Source: Hyphomicrobiales bacterium (lineage in GTDB: Bacteria > Pseudomonadota > Alphaproteobacteria > Rhizobiales > Rhizobiaceae). From it: 64,000 nucleotides of DNA. The position numbers and the translations under genes were made by a program. The notes beneath the pieces are model-generated. The model was not told where the DNA came from and did no database searches. It saw nothing but the letters and a program-made list of their open reading frames with translations. The stretch is taken from contig UBZT01000007.1 of assembly GCA_900470155.1 (NCBI GenBank), forward strand, positions 124,001 to 188,000. The letters run 5' to 3'. Below are positions 17,547 to 27,254 of this stretch, in pieces (the first letter of the stretch is position 1; the number at the start of each line of letters is the position of its first letter).

Positions 17547-19067
17547 CTATTCGCCCCGGGGAAAGCGCTGGCTCTCTTCCAGGATGTTCAGGTCCATGTG
17601 GTTGCGCATGTAGCGCTCGGACGCCTTTTGCAGCGGCTGGTAGTCCCACGGGAAGTAAGCACCGTTGCGCAGCGCCGTGTAGACGACATGGCGGCGCGCC
17701 TGGCTCTCGCGGACGGCCGCGTCGAAGCGTGAAAGATCACCACGCGCAAAGGCCTTGGCTTTCAACTGCGCGAAAACCTCGGCATGGGCCGGATCATCGG
17801 CCAGATTGACCAGTTCTTGCGGATCGGCGTCCAGATCGACCAGGATCGGCGGATCGACCTCGCAGAGGGTCAGCTTGAACCGGCCGTCGCGGATGCCGAC
17901 GAGTGGTGCGATCGAGCCCTCAGCCGCATATTCCATCGGCACCGGACCGCGTCCGCCTGTCGCCGTCGCCAGCGGCATCAGATCCTCGCCGTCGGTCCAG
18001 GGGGCGAGCGTCGAGATGTCGATGCCGGCAAGGCCCGCGACCGTCGGCGTCACATCAAGGGTGGAGACGGGCTGCGTCACCAGCCGCGGCTCAACGCCCG
18101 GCACGCACATCATCAATGGCACGCGGGCGGAGCCTTCGAAGAAGTTCATCTTGAACCACAGACCACGCTCGCCCAGCATGTCGCCATGATCGGAGACGAA
18201 CAGGATCACCGTATTGTCCGCCATGCGGGTGCGATCGAGCACGTCGAGGATCTCGCCGATCTTGTCATCGACATAGGAGATGTTGGCGAAATAGCTCTGG
18301 CGGGCGCGGCGAATGTTCTCGTCGGTGATCGCAAAGGCCGTGTGATCGCAGGCATCCATCAGCCGCTTGGAATGCGGGTCCTGCTCCTCATAGGGGATGG
18401 GAGAAACCTTCGGATCGAGTTCCGCACAATTCTCATAGAGATCCCAGTATTTGCGCCGTGCGACATAGGGGTCGTGCGGATGGGTGAAACTGACAGTCAG
18501 GCACCACGGGCGATCGTCCTGGCCGCGCGACAGATCGTAAAGCCGGCGGTTCGCATGATAGGCGACCTCGTCGTCATACTCCATCTGGTTGGTGATCTCG
18601 GCGACACCGGCGCCGGTGACCGAGCCGAGGTTGTGATACCACCAGTCGATGCGTTCGCCGGGCTTGGTGTAATCCGGTGTCCAGCCGAAATCGGCCGGAT
18701 AGATGTCGGTCGTCAGTCGTTCCTCAAAACCGTGCAACTGGTCCGGCCCGACGAAATGCATCTTACCGGACAGGCTTGTCTGGTAGCCCGCAGCCCGCAG
18801 ATGATGTGCGAAGGTCGGGATGTCTGAGGCAAATTCCGCCGCATTGTCATAGACCCGCGTGCGGCTCGGCAATTGGCCGGACATGAAGGAGGCGCGGGCA
18901 GGGGCACAGAGGGGGCTCGCCGTGTAGCTGTTGGCGAAACGCACGGAGCGCTTGGCCAGAGCCTTCAAATGCGGTGCGTGGAGGAATTCGGCAGGCCCGT
19001 CGGGAAAGAGAGTGCCGTTGAACTGGTCCACCATCAGGATCAGGATATTCGGTCGAGATTGCACCAC
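17547..19067 (-). CDS. betC: Choline-sulfatase
   Basis: Hydrolyses choline-O-sulfate to choline and sulfate, feeding glycine betaine synthesis or sulfur use. The 506-residue protein is a type I sulfatase: the cysteine that becomes formylglycine is C54 in SPLCAPARAS (CxPxR), with metal ligands in LILMVDQFN and FVSDHGDMLGERG. It keeps the choline-sulfatase C-terminal extension (residues 460-506, WDYQPLQ and FPRGE). The start is GTG at 19067 with GAGGAA upstream; a second GTG follows directly. Neither betA, betB nor betI is nearby. Confidence 0.92.
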   Translation of the reverse strand: MVQSRPNILILMVDQFNGTLFPDGPAEFLHAPHLKALAKRSVRFANSYTASPLCAPARASFMSGQLPSRTRVYDNAAEFASDIPTFAHHLRAAGYQTSLSGKMHFVGPDQLHGFEERLTTDIYPADFGWTPDYTKPGERIDWWYHNLGSVTGAGVAEITNQMEYDDEVAYHANRRLYDLSRGQDDRPWCLTVSFTHPHDPYVARRKYWDLYENCAELDPKVSPIPYEEQDPHSKRLMDACDHTAFAITDENIRRARQSYFANISYVDDKIGEILDVLDRTRMADNTVILFVSDHGDMLGERGLWFKMNFFEGSARVPLMMCVPGVEPRLVTQPVSTLDVTPTVAGLAGIDISTLAPWTDGEDLMPLATATGGRGPVPMEYAAEGSIAPLVGIRDGRFKLTLCEVDPPILVDLDADPQELVNLADDPAHAEVFAQLKAKAFARGDLSRFDAAVRESQARRHVVYTALRNGAYFPWDYQPLQKASERYMRNHMDLNILEESQRFPRGE

Positions 19068-19427
19068 GTCGTTTTCCTCAAAGTCCGAGTTACAGATTGG
19101 CTGGGCTTAAGCCGACCCTGCCGTCAAGATCGTTGCCAGCCGAAAGCTCGGCGCAGCGGGCAGGTTAGCCGTGAACCAGAGCATGGGGGAATATTTCATG
19201 TTTCAAGGTCCGCGATCTCGCTTATCCGCGTCGTTTTCATGCTGATCTCGAACGCGGGAAGATTGAGAGCACCCGGGATCATCAGGCGGCAACGCTACAG
19301 TGCCGACTGGCGGAAGAAATTCGCCTATGCCTTGGCGGGCAGGGCTATTGTTTGAAATCGCACACAGGCGCCTGAGGGCCGAGCGGCGACCTGTTCACAA
19401 GCATCGATGTCCGCTAAGGACAGCGGC
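19068..19427. other. Gene-free region between betC and rsmA
   Basis: These 360 bases lie upstream of betC and downstream of the LPS-export operon (both minus strand). The betC promoter should be here but I find no clear hexamers. No terminator with a T-run is visible after rsmA. Small open frames look random. I see nothing else in it. Confidence 0.5.
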
Positions 19428-20255
19428 TCACAGCAGATTGGCAAGCCGGCAGAATTCCTCGACGCTCAGCGTTTCAGCCCGGCGTTTTGGATCGATTTCC
19501 GCTTTCGCCAGCAAGGCCTCACCGCCAACGGGCTTCAGGCTCTGGCGCAGCATCTTACGTCGTTGACCGAATGCCGCCATGGTGACTTTCTCGAGCTTGT
19601 CGGGATCACAGGGCAGCGGATTGAGGCGCGGCGTCAGGTGAACCACCGTCGAGGTGACCTTGGGCGGTGGCGTGAACGCCTGGGGCGGCACGTCGAAGGC
19701 CATATGCGACTCGGTGCGCCAGCCGCACAGAACCCCAAGCCGGCCGTAGTGGTTGTCGTCCTCATTGGCGACAATGCGCTGCCCGACTTCCTTCTGGAAC
19801 ATCAGTGTCAGCGACTGCCAGAAGGGTGGCCATTGCCTCGGCAGCAGCCAGTTCACCAGCAACTGCGTTCCGACGTTATACGGCAGATTTGCAATGATTT
19901 TGACCGGGCCTTCCGGCGCCATCGACTCGAAATCGGCTTTCAGGGCATCGCCTTCGATCACCTCGAGACGGCCGGGATAATGTTCAGCCACTTCGGCCAG
20001 CGCCGGCAGGCAGCGCGGATCGCGCTCGACGGCGATCACCTTCTTGGCTCCAAGCGCAAGGATGGCCCGCGTCAATCCACCGGGACCCGGGCCGACTTCG
20101 AAGACGGTGACGCCTTCCAGCGAGCCAGCCGTTCGCGCAACCTTCTGCGTAAGGTTGAGGTCGAGCAGGAAGTTCTGCCCAAGCGCTTTCTTCGCATCCA
20201 GGCCATGTCGGGCAATCACGTCGCGAAGCGGCGGCAAACCATCCAGTGCGGCCAT
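19428..20255 (-). CDS. rsmA: 16S rRNA (adenine1518/1519-N6)-dimethyltransferase
   Basis: RsmA (KsgA) dimethylates two adenosines in the 3'-terminal hairpin of 16S rRNA during 30S maturation. The 275-residue protein has [12 protein letters not shown], the SAM-binding loop [11 protein letters not shown] and the catalytic motif ANLPYNVGT. Its ATG overlaps the pdxA stop by one base (TGATG), showing coupling. It is the last gene of the lptF-to-rsmA operon. Confidence 0.96.
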   Translation of the reverse strand: MAALDGLPPLRDVIARHGLDAKKALGQNFLLDLNLTQKVARTAGSLEGVTVFEVGPGPGGLTRAILALGAKKVIAVERDPRCLPALAEVAEHYPGRLEVIEGDALKADFESMAPEGPVKIIANLPYNVGTQLLVNWLLPRQWPPFWQSLTLMFQKEVGQRIVANEDDNHYGRLGVLCGWRTESHMAFDVPPQAFTPPPKVTSTVVHLTPRLNPLPCDPDKLEKVTMAAFGQRRKMLRQSLKPVGGEALLAKAEIDPKRRAETLSVEEFCRLANLL

Positions 20256-21277
20256 CAGAACTGTACTTTCGATATGCGGCTGATCTCGTCAGCCATTCGG
20301 ATCGCGGCAACGAGGCTGTGCTCGCGGGCAAGGCCGGTTCCAGCGAGCCCGAAGGCTGTGCCATGATCCGGTGATGTACGCACAAAAGGCAGGCCCAACG
20401 TGACATTGACACTGTCGTCGAAGCCGAGCGCCTTTGCCGGGATCAGCGCCTGATCGTGATACATGCAGACGGCCACGTCGTAGCGCTGGCGGGCCTCGTC
20501 ATGGAACATCGTGTCGGCCGGCAGGGGTCCGAAGGCATCGATGCCCTCGTCGCGCAAGGTACGGATCGCCGGATGAATGATATCGTCATCCTCGTGGCCG
20601 ATGGCGCCGCCTTCGCCCGCATGCGGGTTCAGCCCTGCCACCGCAAGCCGCGGTGCTTCAATGTCGAAACGTTGGCGCATATCATGCGCGATGATCCGGC
20701 AGGTTTCGACGATGCCGGCCTGTGTCAGCGCCTGGGGCACGTCCTTGATTGCAATGTGGATCGTGACAGGCACGGCGCGCAGCTTCGGTCCGGCCAGCAT
20801 CATCACGGGTTTTACCGCATGGCCTACCTGCCTCGCTGCAAGATCGGCAAGGAATTCCGTATGACCTGGAAAGCCGAAGCCCGCTTCGTAGAGGATCGAT
20901 TTGGCAATCGGGTTGGTGACGACACCTCGCGCCTTGCCCTCGAAGCAGAGCTGTACGGCTGTTTCGATCGCGCCGATGGTGCCTTTTGCATTCGCAACAT
21001 GCGGGGATCCGGCCAATACCTCGGTGCCGATCGGAATGTGGAAAACGGGCAGGGCCGCACCAAACACCGTGGCGGTCTCAGCGACGTCCACCTCCTGGAG
21101 CCTGACGTCAATCTCCAGTTGACGCGCGCGAACGCGAAGCACCTCGGCATCGCCGATATAGAGAAAAGGCGGCAGATCAAGCACATCGCGTCGAAGCCAG
21201 GCTTGCAGCGCAATATCCGGACCAATGCCTGCTGGATCGCCTTGGCTCAGCGCGAGCGGAAGAAGGGCATCGGTCAT
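20255..21277 (-). CDS. pdxA: 4-hydroxythreonine-4-phosphate dehydrogenase
   Basis: An NAD-dependent enzyme of the DXP-dependent pyridoxal phosphate pathway; its product is condensed by PdxJ. The 340-residue protein begins with [17 protein letters not shown] and shows metal-ligand regions FPGHTEFL and [11 protein letters not shown], ending with the family's [13 protein letters not shown]. It starts 18 bases after the SurA-like gene and its stop overlaps the rsmA start. Confidence 0.96.
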   Translation of the reverse strand: MTDALLPLALSQGDPAGIGPDIALQAWLRRDVLDLPPFLYIGDAEVLRVRARQLEIDVRLQEVDVAETATVFGAALPVFHIPIGTEVLAGSPHVANAKGTIGAIETAVQLCFEGKARGVVTNPIAKSILYEAGFGFPGHTEFLADLAARQVGHAVKPVMMLAGPKLRAVPVTIHIAIKDVPQALTQAGIVETCRIIAHDMRQRFDIEAPRLAVAGLNPHAGEGGAIGHEDDDIIHPAIRTLRDEGIDAFGPLPADTMFHDEARQRYDVAVCMYHDQALIPAKALGFDDSVNVTLGLPFVRTSPDHGTAFGLAGTGLAREHSLVAAIRMADEISRISKVQF

Positions 21278-21295
21278 ATCTCGGCTTTGGCCTTG

Positions 21296-22240
21296 TTACT
21301 GAATGACGATCTGAGCCTTGGACCGCAGCTCTTCGAGATACTTGTCTGAATCCGGATTTTCGCCCTTGCTTTCCTTGCCGAGATCTTCGGCGCGGAAAAC
21401 GACCTCGGCCGCCAGGTCATCGGATACCTCGCGCTGGTTGCAGATTGCCAGGTATTCGACGCCACGCTCGGTCACGCGTGTGGCTGTCGTTCCGCCATTT
21501 GCCTTCTCGATCAGGGGCTTCCAATCCGGCGGAAGTTCCGGTTCCAACACGCGACCAAGATCGCGTACGGAGACGTCGAGGTAGTTCTTTGCAAAGGCCA
21601 TGGCCTGATCGCAGCCCGGGAACGAGGCGCGCGACTTCTCGGCTTCAGCCTTGCGCTTGCCGGCGATACCCTTCTTCGACGCAGGAACCACGAAGATGAT
21701 CTGCTTCAGGAAGTACTCGGTGGTCACAGGCTTCTGCTTGTTTTCCAACAGTCGGGTCACAAGCTCCTGGTTGGAGAGCTTGTTCTTCGAGCCGGCCGCA
21801 TAGCGCGCATTGACCAGTCGCGGCCAACTCATCGACACCGCGATATAGGCCTTGAAATGCGCGGCACCGACGCCGGCCTGATCGAGAACGCCACTGAGCT
21901 GCGATGAGGTCATCTTGTTGGACGCGGCGAAGCGTTCAAACGCTGCATCGACGTCGGTCGTGCTGACCGACATGCCGACGCGCGAAATTTCCTGCCGCTT
22001 CAGGGCTTCGTCGACAAGCTGTTCCTTGGCGAGTTTCTGTGTGTTTCCACCGCGGCGCTGCAGGCGCAGGAATGCTGCCCGTCGCGAAACGTCGCCGCTG
22101 GTGATTGCCGTTTTGTTGACGACTGCGACAACCGATGTTGCCGCCGCCGCCGGAGCAGTGAACGATGTGGGGCTGACACTGAGGGACAGCGCGATCACTG
22201 CGGCAAGCATGAAGCTTGTCCCTTGTTTCGCAGAAGCCAT
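21296..22240 (-). CDS. SurA-like periplasmic chaperone / peptidylprolyl isomerase
   Basis: A 314-residue exported protein. A Sec signal peptide (about 1-38, hydrophobic stretch then TAPAAAATS) precedes a SurA N-terminal-like domain (VVAVVNKTAITSGDVSRRA). The C-terminal part (from about 185) looks like a diverged parvulin domain, so isomerase activity is doubtful. SurA escorts outer membrane proteins, and the position just after lptD fits that role. The ATG at 22240 with GGAAAGGAT upstream is preferred over the one at 22339. Confidence 0.82.
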   Translation of the reverse strand: MASAKQGTSFMLAAVIALSLSVSPTSFTAPAAAATSVVAVVNKTAITSGDVSRRAAFLRLQRRGGNTQKLAKEQLVDEALKRQEISRVGMSVSTTDVDAAFERFAASNKMTSSQLSGVLDQAGVGAAHFKAYIAVSMSWPRLVNARYAAGSKNKLSNQELVTRLLENKQKPVTTEYFLKQIIFVVPASKKGIAGKRKAEAEKSRASFPGCDQAMAFAKNYLDVSVRDLGRVLEPELPPDWKPLIEKANGGTTATRVTERGVEYLAICNQREVSDDLAAEVVFRAEDLGKESKGENPDSDKYLEELRSKAQIVIQ

Positions 22241-22365
22241 CTGTAATCCTTTCCCCGAACAGCCCAGATTGGCTGACCGGTTCAATTTCTTCGTGTTGAC
22301 CAATAGACTGTCGCAGGAATTGCACAATCCATGCGGCAAAACAATGACCTCAGCGGGACGATCGC

Positions 22366-24714
22366 CTACTCGAACGAATTGTCGCTGAGTTTGATCTCGC
22401 CGAGTGTCCTGAAGACCAGTCGACCACCAATCGTCCAGTCGCTCGCAGACGAGTCGTCCGGATCGTATTTATCGGTATAGCCAATCGACAGGACGGTGCA
22501 TTCGTCAGCGTAGGAAATACCGATGCTGCGACGGTTGAACACATCGGCATCAATGTCATAGTTCACCGAGCCATAGACCGACCAGAACTCGTTGATCTTG
22601 ACCGAAGCCGACGAACTGATGGCCTGATTTTCTTCCTTAAACCCGTATTCCGGTTGTGCGTCGAGCTGGGTAAAGGTCAGGCTCGTCTGCAGACGATCCG
22701 ACGTATAGGCGGCCGTTGCATCGGTGCGACGCAGTTCCAGCGTCTTTTCGTCGAGACGCACGCTGGTGCTGAGCGACACGCCGAACGGCAGGTCGATACC
22801 GGCCAGAGCCACGTAGTCGGACGCATCGGTTTCCAGGCCTGACTCCGAGCCGACGGCGACGAGGTCATCGGTTGTGAACGAGTTTACCCCACCCAGATGG
22901 AAGGACTGGCCGAGGATGCCGCGCAGGCCCACACCATTGTCGAAGCTGCCGGTATAGCGAATGCCGAGATTGGCACGTGTGCCGCCTTCGACGCGGTCAT
23001 AGCCGGTGAATTTGTCACGCTCGAACAGGTTGGCCGCATCGAAGACGAAGCTCTGTGAATCTTCGTTGGGCAATTCGCCGGCCATCTGCTCGTCGTTGCG
23101 CGCGTAGATCTGCGCAATCGGCTCGAAGATGTGGCTGCTGTTGTTGGTTGTGACCAGCCACGGATAACGCGCCTCAAGGCCCGCAGTCAGCATGTAGCGG
23201 GTGGCGGCGTCATCGGTCGTGTAATTTCCGGTGTAGCCCACCGGCGCATCCATCGACAGGCCGAATGCGTCGCCACGCGCGGCAAACAAAGGCGTGAGTT
23301 GCAGTCCGCCCGGAGCGCTGAACGTCCGTTCCCATTCCGCTTCGGCGGATAGGCGTGTGGAGTTGCCTTTCAGACCGCGGAAGCGGGTAAAATCGCCGAT
23401 TCCATCGCCGTTTGTGTCGATCAACGTCTCGTCACCATCAAAACGTGACAAAGACGTGAAGTTCAGCTTGCCCGAAAGCTGGCCGCCGGCCACGGGCTCT
23501 GGCGCGTAGTAGTCGTAGTCGATCGTCGGCAGCACGACAGCCTGCTGCTTTTCGGCTGTGTCGTTGACGTCGGCATCCTGCACGTCGAAATAATAGCCGC
23601 GCATGTCAAAGAAGTTACGTTCGCCCTGACCCGTCAGGTAGGCGGTATTCGTATGCGTGGATTCGTCGAGGCCATTGAGTGAATACGTCCGCGCAAAGTT
23701 GTTGTCGCTTTGCAGCATCACATCCCAGCCGAATGTCCAGCGAGGATTGATCCGAAACGCTCCCTTGGACGCGACAAGCCCACGTACGTCGCGGTTCGCA
23801 TCGCTGGTGTTTGCGGTGAAACGGTCGGGGTTCATCTGATCGATGCCGGCGAAGCGCAAATTGGCCTCGCCCTTTTCGAACCGCTGACGCAACTCGACTT
23901 CGAGCAACGCGCCCTGATCGGTATAGCCGGTCGTCGTGATGGTGGCGTCGCGATCGGGCGCAATGGCGATGTAGTAGGGAACGGCAATGCCGAAACCGAG
24001 ATTCTCGGAGGTCCGCATTTCGGGGAAGAGGAAGCCGGTTTTCCGCTTGACCGTATTGTCCGGCACTTCGATGAAAGGCAGCGTGGCCAACGAATAGCCG
24101 AACAGTTCGAAGCGCGCCTTTTCCAGCCGCACGGTGTGCTTCTTGCCGTCCTGGACAACGCGCTCGGCCTTGACCTGCCAGAGCGGCGGGCGTTCCGGAT
24201 TGTCGGCGCATGGAAGGCAGGCGGTGTAGACGCCCTTGTGCAGGATCATCTGCGTGCCGCCAACCCGTTCGGCGCTTTCGCCGACGACACGTGTATTGTC
24301 GGACGTCTCGATCCTGAGCGCCTGGATAAAGCCGTCGGCAAAATTGTCGGTCACGTCGAGCGACTCGGCGTAGATCCGGTTGCCGCCCGGCTCGATCAGC
24401 TCGATATTTCCGGATGCGGTGACGCGCCCGCTCTTTTGATCATAGTCAACACGCCGGGCAACCATCTGGTAGCCCGCATAATTGATCTGTACGGCGCCGG
24501 TCGCGGAAACCCGCTCGGCATCCTTGTCATAGATGAGTTCGTTGGCGGCAAGCAGCAGCTTGGCGTCTTCAGGAAGATTGGGATTCAATGCGGAGGTCTG
24601 GCTCGCATCCTGCGCGAAAGCGAATTGCTCTGCAGGCGCAAACGCACACACAGCAACGCTCGTCAGCAGGGCTACCGTGAGCCTTCTGATATTCCCGCGG
24701 TCTTTTACCGCCAC
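22366..24714 (-). CDS. lptD: LPS-assembly protein LptD
   Basis: Outer membrane beta-barrel that, with LptE, inserts lipopolysaccharide into the outer leaflet. The 782-residue protein has a signal peptide (about 1-34), an OstA/LptA-like N-terminal domain (ELIYDKDAERVSATGAVQINY) and a long C-terminal barrel ending in phenylalanine-glutamate. A CxxC pair (TACLPCADN) lies near residue 165. It starts with GTG at 24714, one base overlapping the lptG TAG, with a strong AAGGAGG site seven bases upstream inside lptG. Confidence 0.94.
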   Translation of the reverse strand: MAVKDRGNIRRLTVALLTSVAVCAFAPAEQFAFAQDASQTSALNPNLPEDAKLLLAANELIYDKDAERVSATGAVQINYAGYQMVARRVDYDQKSGRVTASGNIELIEPGGNRIYAESLDVTDNFADGFIQALRIETSDNTRVVGESAERVGGTQMILHKGVYTACLPCADNPERPPLWQVKAERVVQDGKKHTVRLEKARFELFGYSLATLPFIEVPDNTVKRKTGFLFPEMRTSENLGFGIAVPYYIAIAPDRDATITTTGYTDQGALLEVELRQRFEKGEANLRFAGIDQMNPDRFTANTSDANRDVRGLVASKGAFRINPRWTFGWDVMLQSDNNFARTYSLNGLDESTHTNTAYLTGQGERNFFDMRGYYFDVQDADVNDTAEKQQAVVLPTIDYDYYAPEPVAGGQLSGKLNFTSLSRFDGDETLIDTNGDGIGDFTRFRGLKGNSTRLSAEAEWERTFSAPGGLQLTPLFAARGDAFGLSMDAPVGYTGNYTTDDAATRYMLTAGLEARYPWLVTTNNSSHIFEPIAQIYARNDEQMAGELPNEDSQSFVFDAANLFERDKFTGYDRVEGGTRANLGIRYTGSFDNGVGLRGILGQSFHLGGVNSFTTDDLVAVGSESGLETDASDYVALAGIDLPFGVSLSTSVRLDEKTLELRRTDATAAYTSDRLQTSLTFTQLDAQPEYGFKEENQAISSSASVKINEFWSVYGSVNYDIDADVFNRRSIGISYADECTVLSIGYTDKYDPDDSSASDWTIGGRLVFRTLGEIKLSDNSFE

Positions 24715-25796
24715 TAACCATCCTCCTTATGAAGCAGAATCGTTGCCCCCAATGCCATCGCTACGACAACTGGTACCCAGGTCGCAACATATGGCGGCAT
24801 CACGCCGCTGCTTCCGAATGCTTTTACAAGCACTGTTGCGACATAAAGCACGAAGCCTGAAACGATTCCACCCAGAATAACAGAGCGGGATTGGTTAAAC
24901 CGGCTGAACTTTATGGACACGGTTGCGGCGATGAGGGTCATTGCAACGAGAAGAAACGGAAGGGAGAGCAGCGAGTGGAACTGCGTCTCCAAAGCCTGTG
25001 TTGGCACGCCGAACGAACGTGCCACTCGAATTTTCTGAAAAAGATCATAAAAAGCAACGGTTTCCGGTTGTGCCAAACGTTCCTGGATGAAATCCTTCTG
25101 GAGATTTGTAGCAACCTGGGCTGTCGCGAGCCTTTTCTGTATCTCTCCGGGACGGGTCTCCAGAACGTCGTTAAGCAGCCAGTAACCATCTTTCAAGTTT
25201 GCCGTGCGTGCGTCCTGGCGCAGGGCAATTCGCCCTTCGGAATCGAAGTGAATGAGCACCGCATCGACGAGTTGTGTTCCGTCCTCGAGAACAGTTCTGG
25301 CACCCATGGCGACGTCGGTATCGCCACTGATCTGCCGCAGCCATGGAACGGACACTGTCGTGGTGCGATTGGAGCCCTCGCGCCATTCGGCCTCCAGCGA
25401 CAGAGCCTTGCCCTGCCCATAGGCCGCAAGCGGATTGATCAGCAAGGTTGTGGCAAGCCCGATGAGGAAGGCGCCGAACACGAATGGCGTCATGAACTGC
25501 CATGCGGAGATACCGGCTGCGCGCGCGACCACAAGTTCGGATTTACGGTTGAGCGCAATCAGGGTGGTCATGCCGACAAAGAGACCGATGAAGGGAACGG
25601 TCTGCTGGATGATCAGCGGCAGACGCAGCGCTGTCAAAAGTAAGGTGCCTGTCACCGAAGCACCGGGCAGGGAGCCGAAGCGTCCAGACGATTCGGTAAA
25701 ATCGATCAGGAAGACAAGAGACGTAACGCCGAGGAAAAACCAGAAGGCGGTCATCATGTAGCGGCGGAAGAAGTAGCGACCGAGTGTCCGGATCAT
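24714..25796 (-). CDS. lptG: LPS export ABC transporter permease LptG
   Basis: One of the two permeases of the LptB2FG extractor. The 360-residue protein has six predicted transmembrane helices and a periplasmic beta-jellyroll between helices 3 and 4. It starts IRTLGRYFFRRYMMTAFWF and has the family's coupling region LNRKSELVVARAAGISAWQF. It overlaps lptF by four bases and lptD by one. Confidence 0.94.
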   Translation of the reverse strand: MIRTLGRYFFRRYMMTAFWFFLGVTSLVFLIDFTESSGRFGSLPGASVTGTLLLTALRLPLIIQQTVPFIGLFVGMTTLIALNRKSELVVARAAGISAWQFMTPFVFGAFLIGLATTLLINPLAAYGQGKALSLEAEWREGSNRTTTVSVPWLRQISGDTDVAMGARTVLEDGTQLVDAVLIHFDSEGRIALRQDARTANLKDGYWLLNDVLETRPGEIQKRLATAQVATNLQKDFIQERLAQPETVAFYDLFQKIRVARSFGVPTQALETQFHSLLSLPFLLVAMTLIAATVSIKFSRFNQSRSVILGGIVSGFVLYVATVLVKAFGSSGVMPPYVATWVPVVVAMALGATILLHKEDG

Positions 25797-26968
25797 GCCG
25801 CACCTCCGGCATTGGAACTCTCATCCTGGGGCGCCAGCTTGCGCAGCCGCGTCTGAAGCCGCGTCAGTGCATTGGCCATCGGCTTGGGCAGGCTCAGGCG
25901 CTTGCCGCTGTAAAGGACAAAACCTGACAGGACTATGGCTGACAGCGGAACCAGGTAGATCAACGGCGTGGTTGCACTCGCCTGTTCCGCCAGCGAAACC
26001 GTATAGTTGGACAACCAGAAAAGCCCGAGCGTCAAAAGCAGCGAGGCGGCCATCGGATGCAGTCGTGCTTCACGATGCGAGCGCGCGTCGCCGCAGATCA
26101 CGAGAGAGATCATGGCAAAGGCCAGCGGAAAGAGCCAGACGCTCATGCGCCTGTGGAGCTCGGCATGGTATTTCCCCGGACGCTCTGTGTACTGCGGATC
26201 ATTGGGATCGGGATTGAGGAGGAATGCCAGGTCCCGGTCACCCGAATTCAGGCGCGCCTGTCCCCGGTTGCTTGAAAGCTCGGAGAGGTCGAAGGAATAG
26301 GAATCGAAGCGGATGACCGTGACGTTGCCTTCCACGGTCTTGCGCTGAACCTCGCCGTCGCGCATCAAAAGTGCCTGGCCGTTTTCTTCCACCGCACCTT
26401 CACGGGCATAGTAGATGAAGGCCGAGGACGGGTCGCGGGAATCGGCGACCAGCAGTCCTTTCAGGATACGGCCCTGGCGCTCGGAAATCTGGATGTACAG
26501 GCCTTCATCCAACCGACGGAAAGATTTCTCCTCGATAACGGTCGAGAGCAGGTCGGCATAGGCGGCCGCGATCATCTCACGCACATTCACCCGCATTTTC
26601 GGCTCGACGAAATTGATCATGGCGAAGGAAAAGATGCTGAGGATGATTGCCATGCTGATGATCGGCCGCAGGATGGTGGCGCGCGAGGCGCCAGCTGCAT
26701 CGATGACCGCAAGCTCGGAATCATTGTTCATCGCCGTCAGCGTCTGCGTGATGCCGATCACCAGCGCAAACGGCAGGACCGCAGAGACGATCGTCGGGAG
26801 GATCAGCGTCGCAAGCGTCATGAATGACCCCACGGACTGGCCGCTATCTGTGACCAGATTGATGCGTGCCAGCACCTGAGTCGTCCAAATGATCGCCAGC
26901 ACCGGCAGCAAGGCGGTGAGGAACATCTGCACGACACGTCGCAGGATATAGAGTTCAAGAAGCTTCAT
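25793..26968 (-). CDS. lptF: LPS export ABC transporter permease LptF
   Basis: Partner of LptG in the inner membrane LPS extractor. The 391-residue protein starts MKLLELYILRRVVQMFLTAL, has six membrane helices with a large periplasmic domain, and the conserved cytoplasmic coupling helix MNNDSELAVIDAAGASRATI. First gene of the minus-strand operon lptF-lptG-lptD-surA-pdxA-rsmA; its promoter should lie in the 286 bases shared with the divergent pepA. Confidence 0.94.
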   Translation of the reverse strand: MKLLELYILRRVVQMFLTALLPVLAIIWTTQVLARINLVTDSGQSVGSFMTLATLILPTIVSAVLPFALVIGITQTLTAMNNDSELAVIDAAGASRATILRPIISMAIILSIFSFAMINFVEPKMRVNVREMIAAAYADLLSTVIEEKSFRRLDEGLYIQISERQGRILKGLLVADSRDPSSAFIYYAREGAVEENGQALLMRDGEVQRKTVEGNVTVIRFDSYSFDLSELSSNRGQARLNSGDRDLAFLLNPDPNDPQYTERPGKYHAELHRRMSVWLFPLAFAMISLVICGDARSHREARLHPMAASLLLTLGLFWLSNYTVSLAEQASATTPLIYLVPLSAIVLSGFVLYSGKRLSLPKPMANALTRLQTRLRKLAPQDESSNAGGAA

Positions 26969-27254
26969 ACGGTTTCCTGAAGACGTACCGGGAGGTCCGT
27001 CTGCGATTTAGGAGCTTGTCTCTACGACGCTTGCGGCCATTTGGCGACCGCGAACAGGTTTTTTTCCGCCTTCATAATCTGTTTTTTTTCAACAGCGTGA
27101 TTTCCACACCGCAGTGCCGGCGCTTTCGGGCAGTCTCGACACCAGATCAGACGGGGATACAGCCACTTAGGTAAAAGCGTGCCCTTGCCTTCGCGGCGGA
27201 AAAGGCGAAGATCGCCACACATTTATTAGCCCTATCCACGTCAAGGGAAGCACC
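26969..27254. promoter_or_regulatory. Divergent promoter region of lptF and pepA
   Basis: The 286 bases between two divergent genes. An A/T-rich patch with runs of T at 27058-27090 stands out from the surrounding sequence. I find no convincing -35/-10 pair or operator. Confidence 0.35.
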
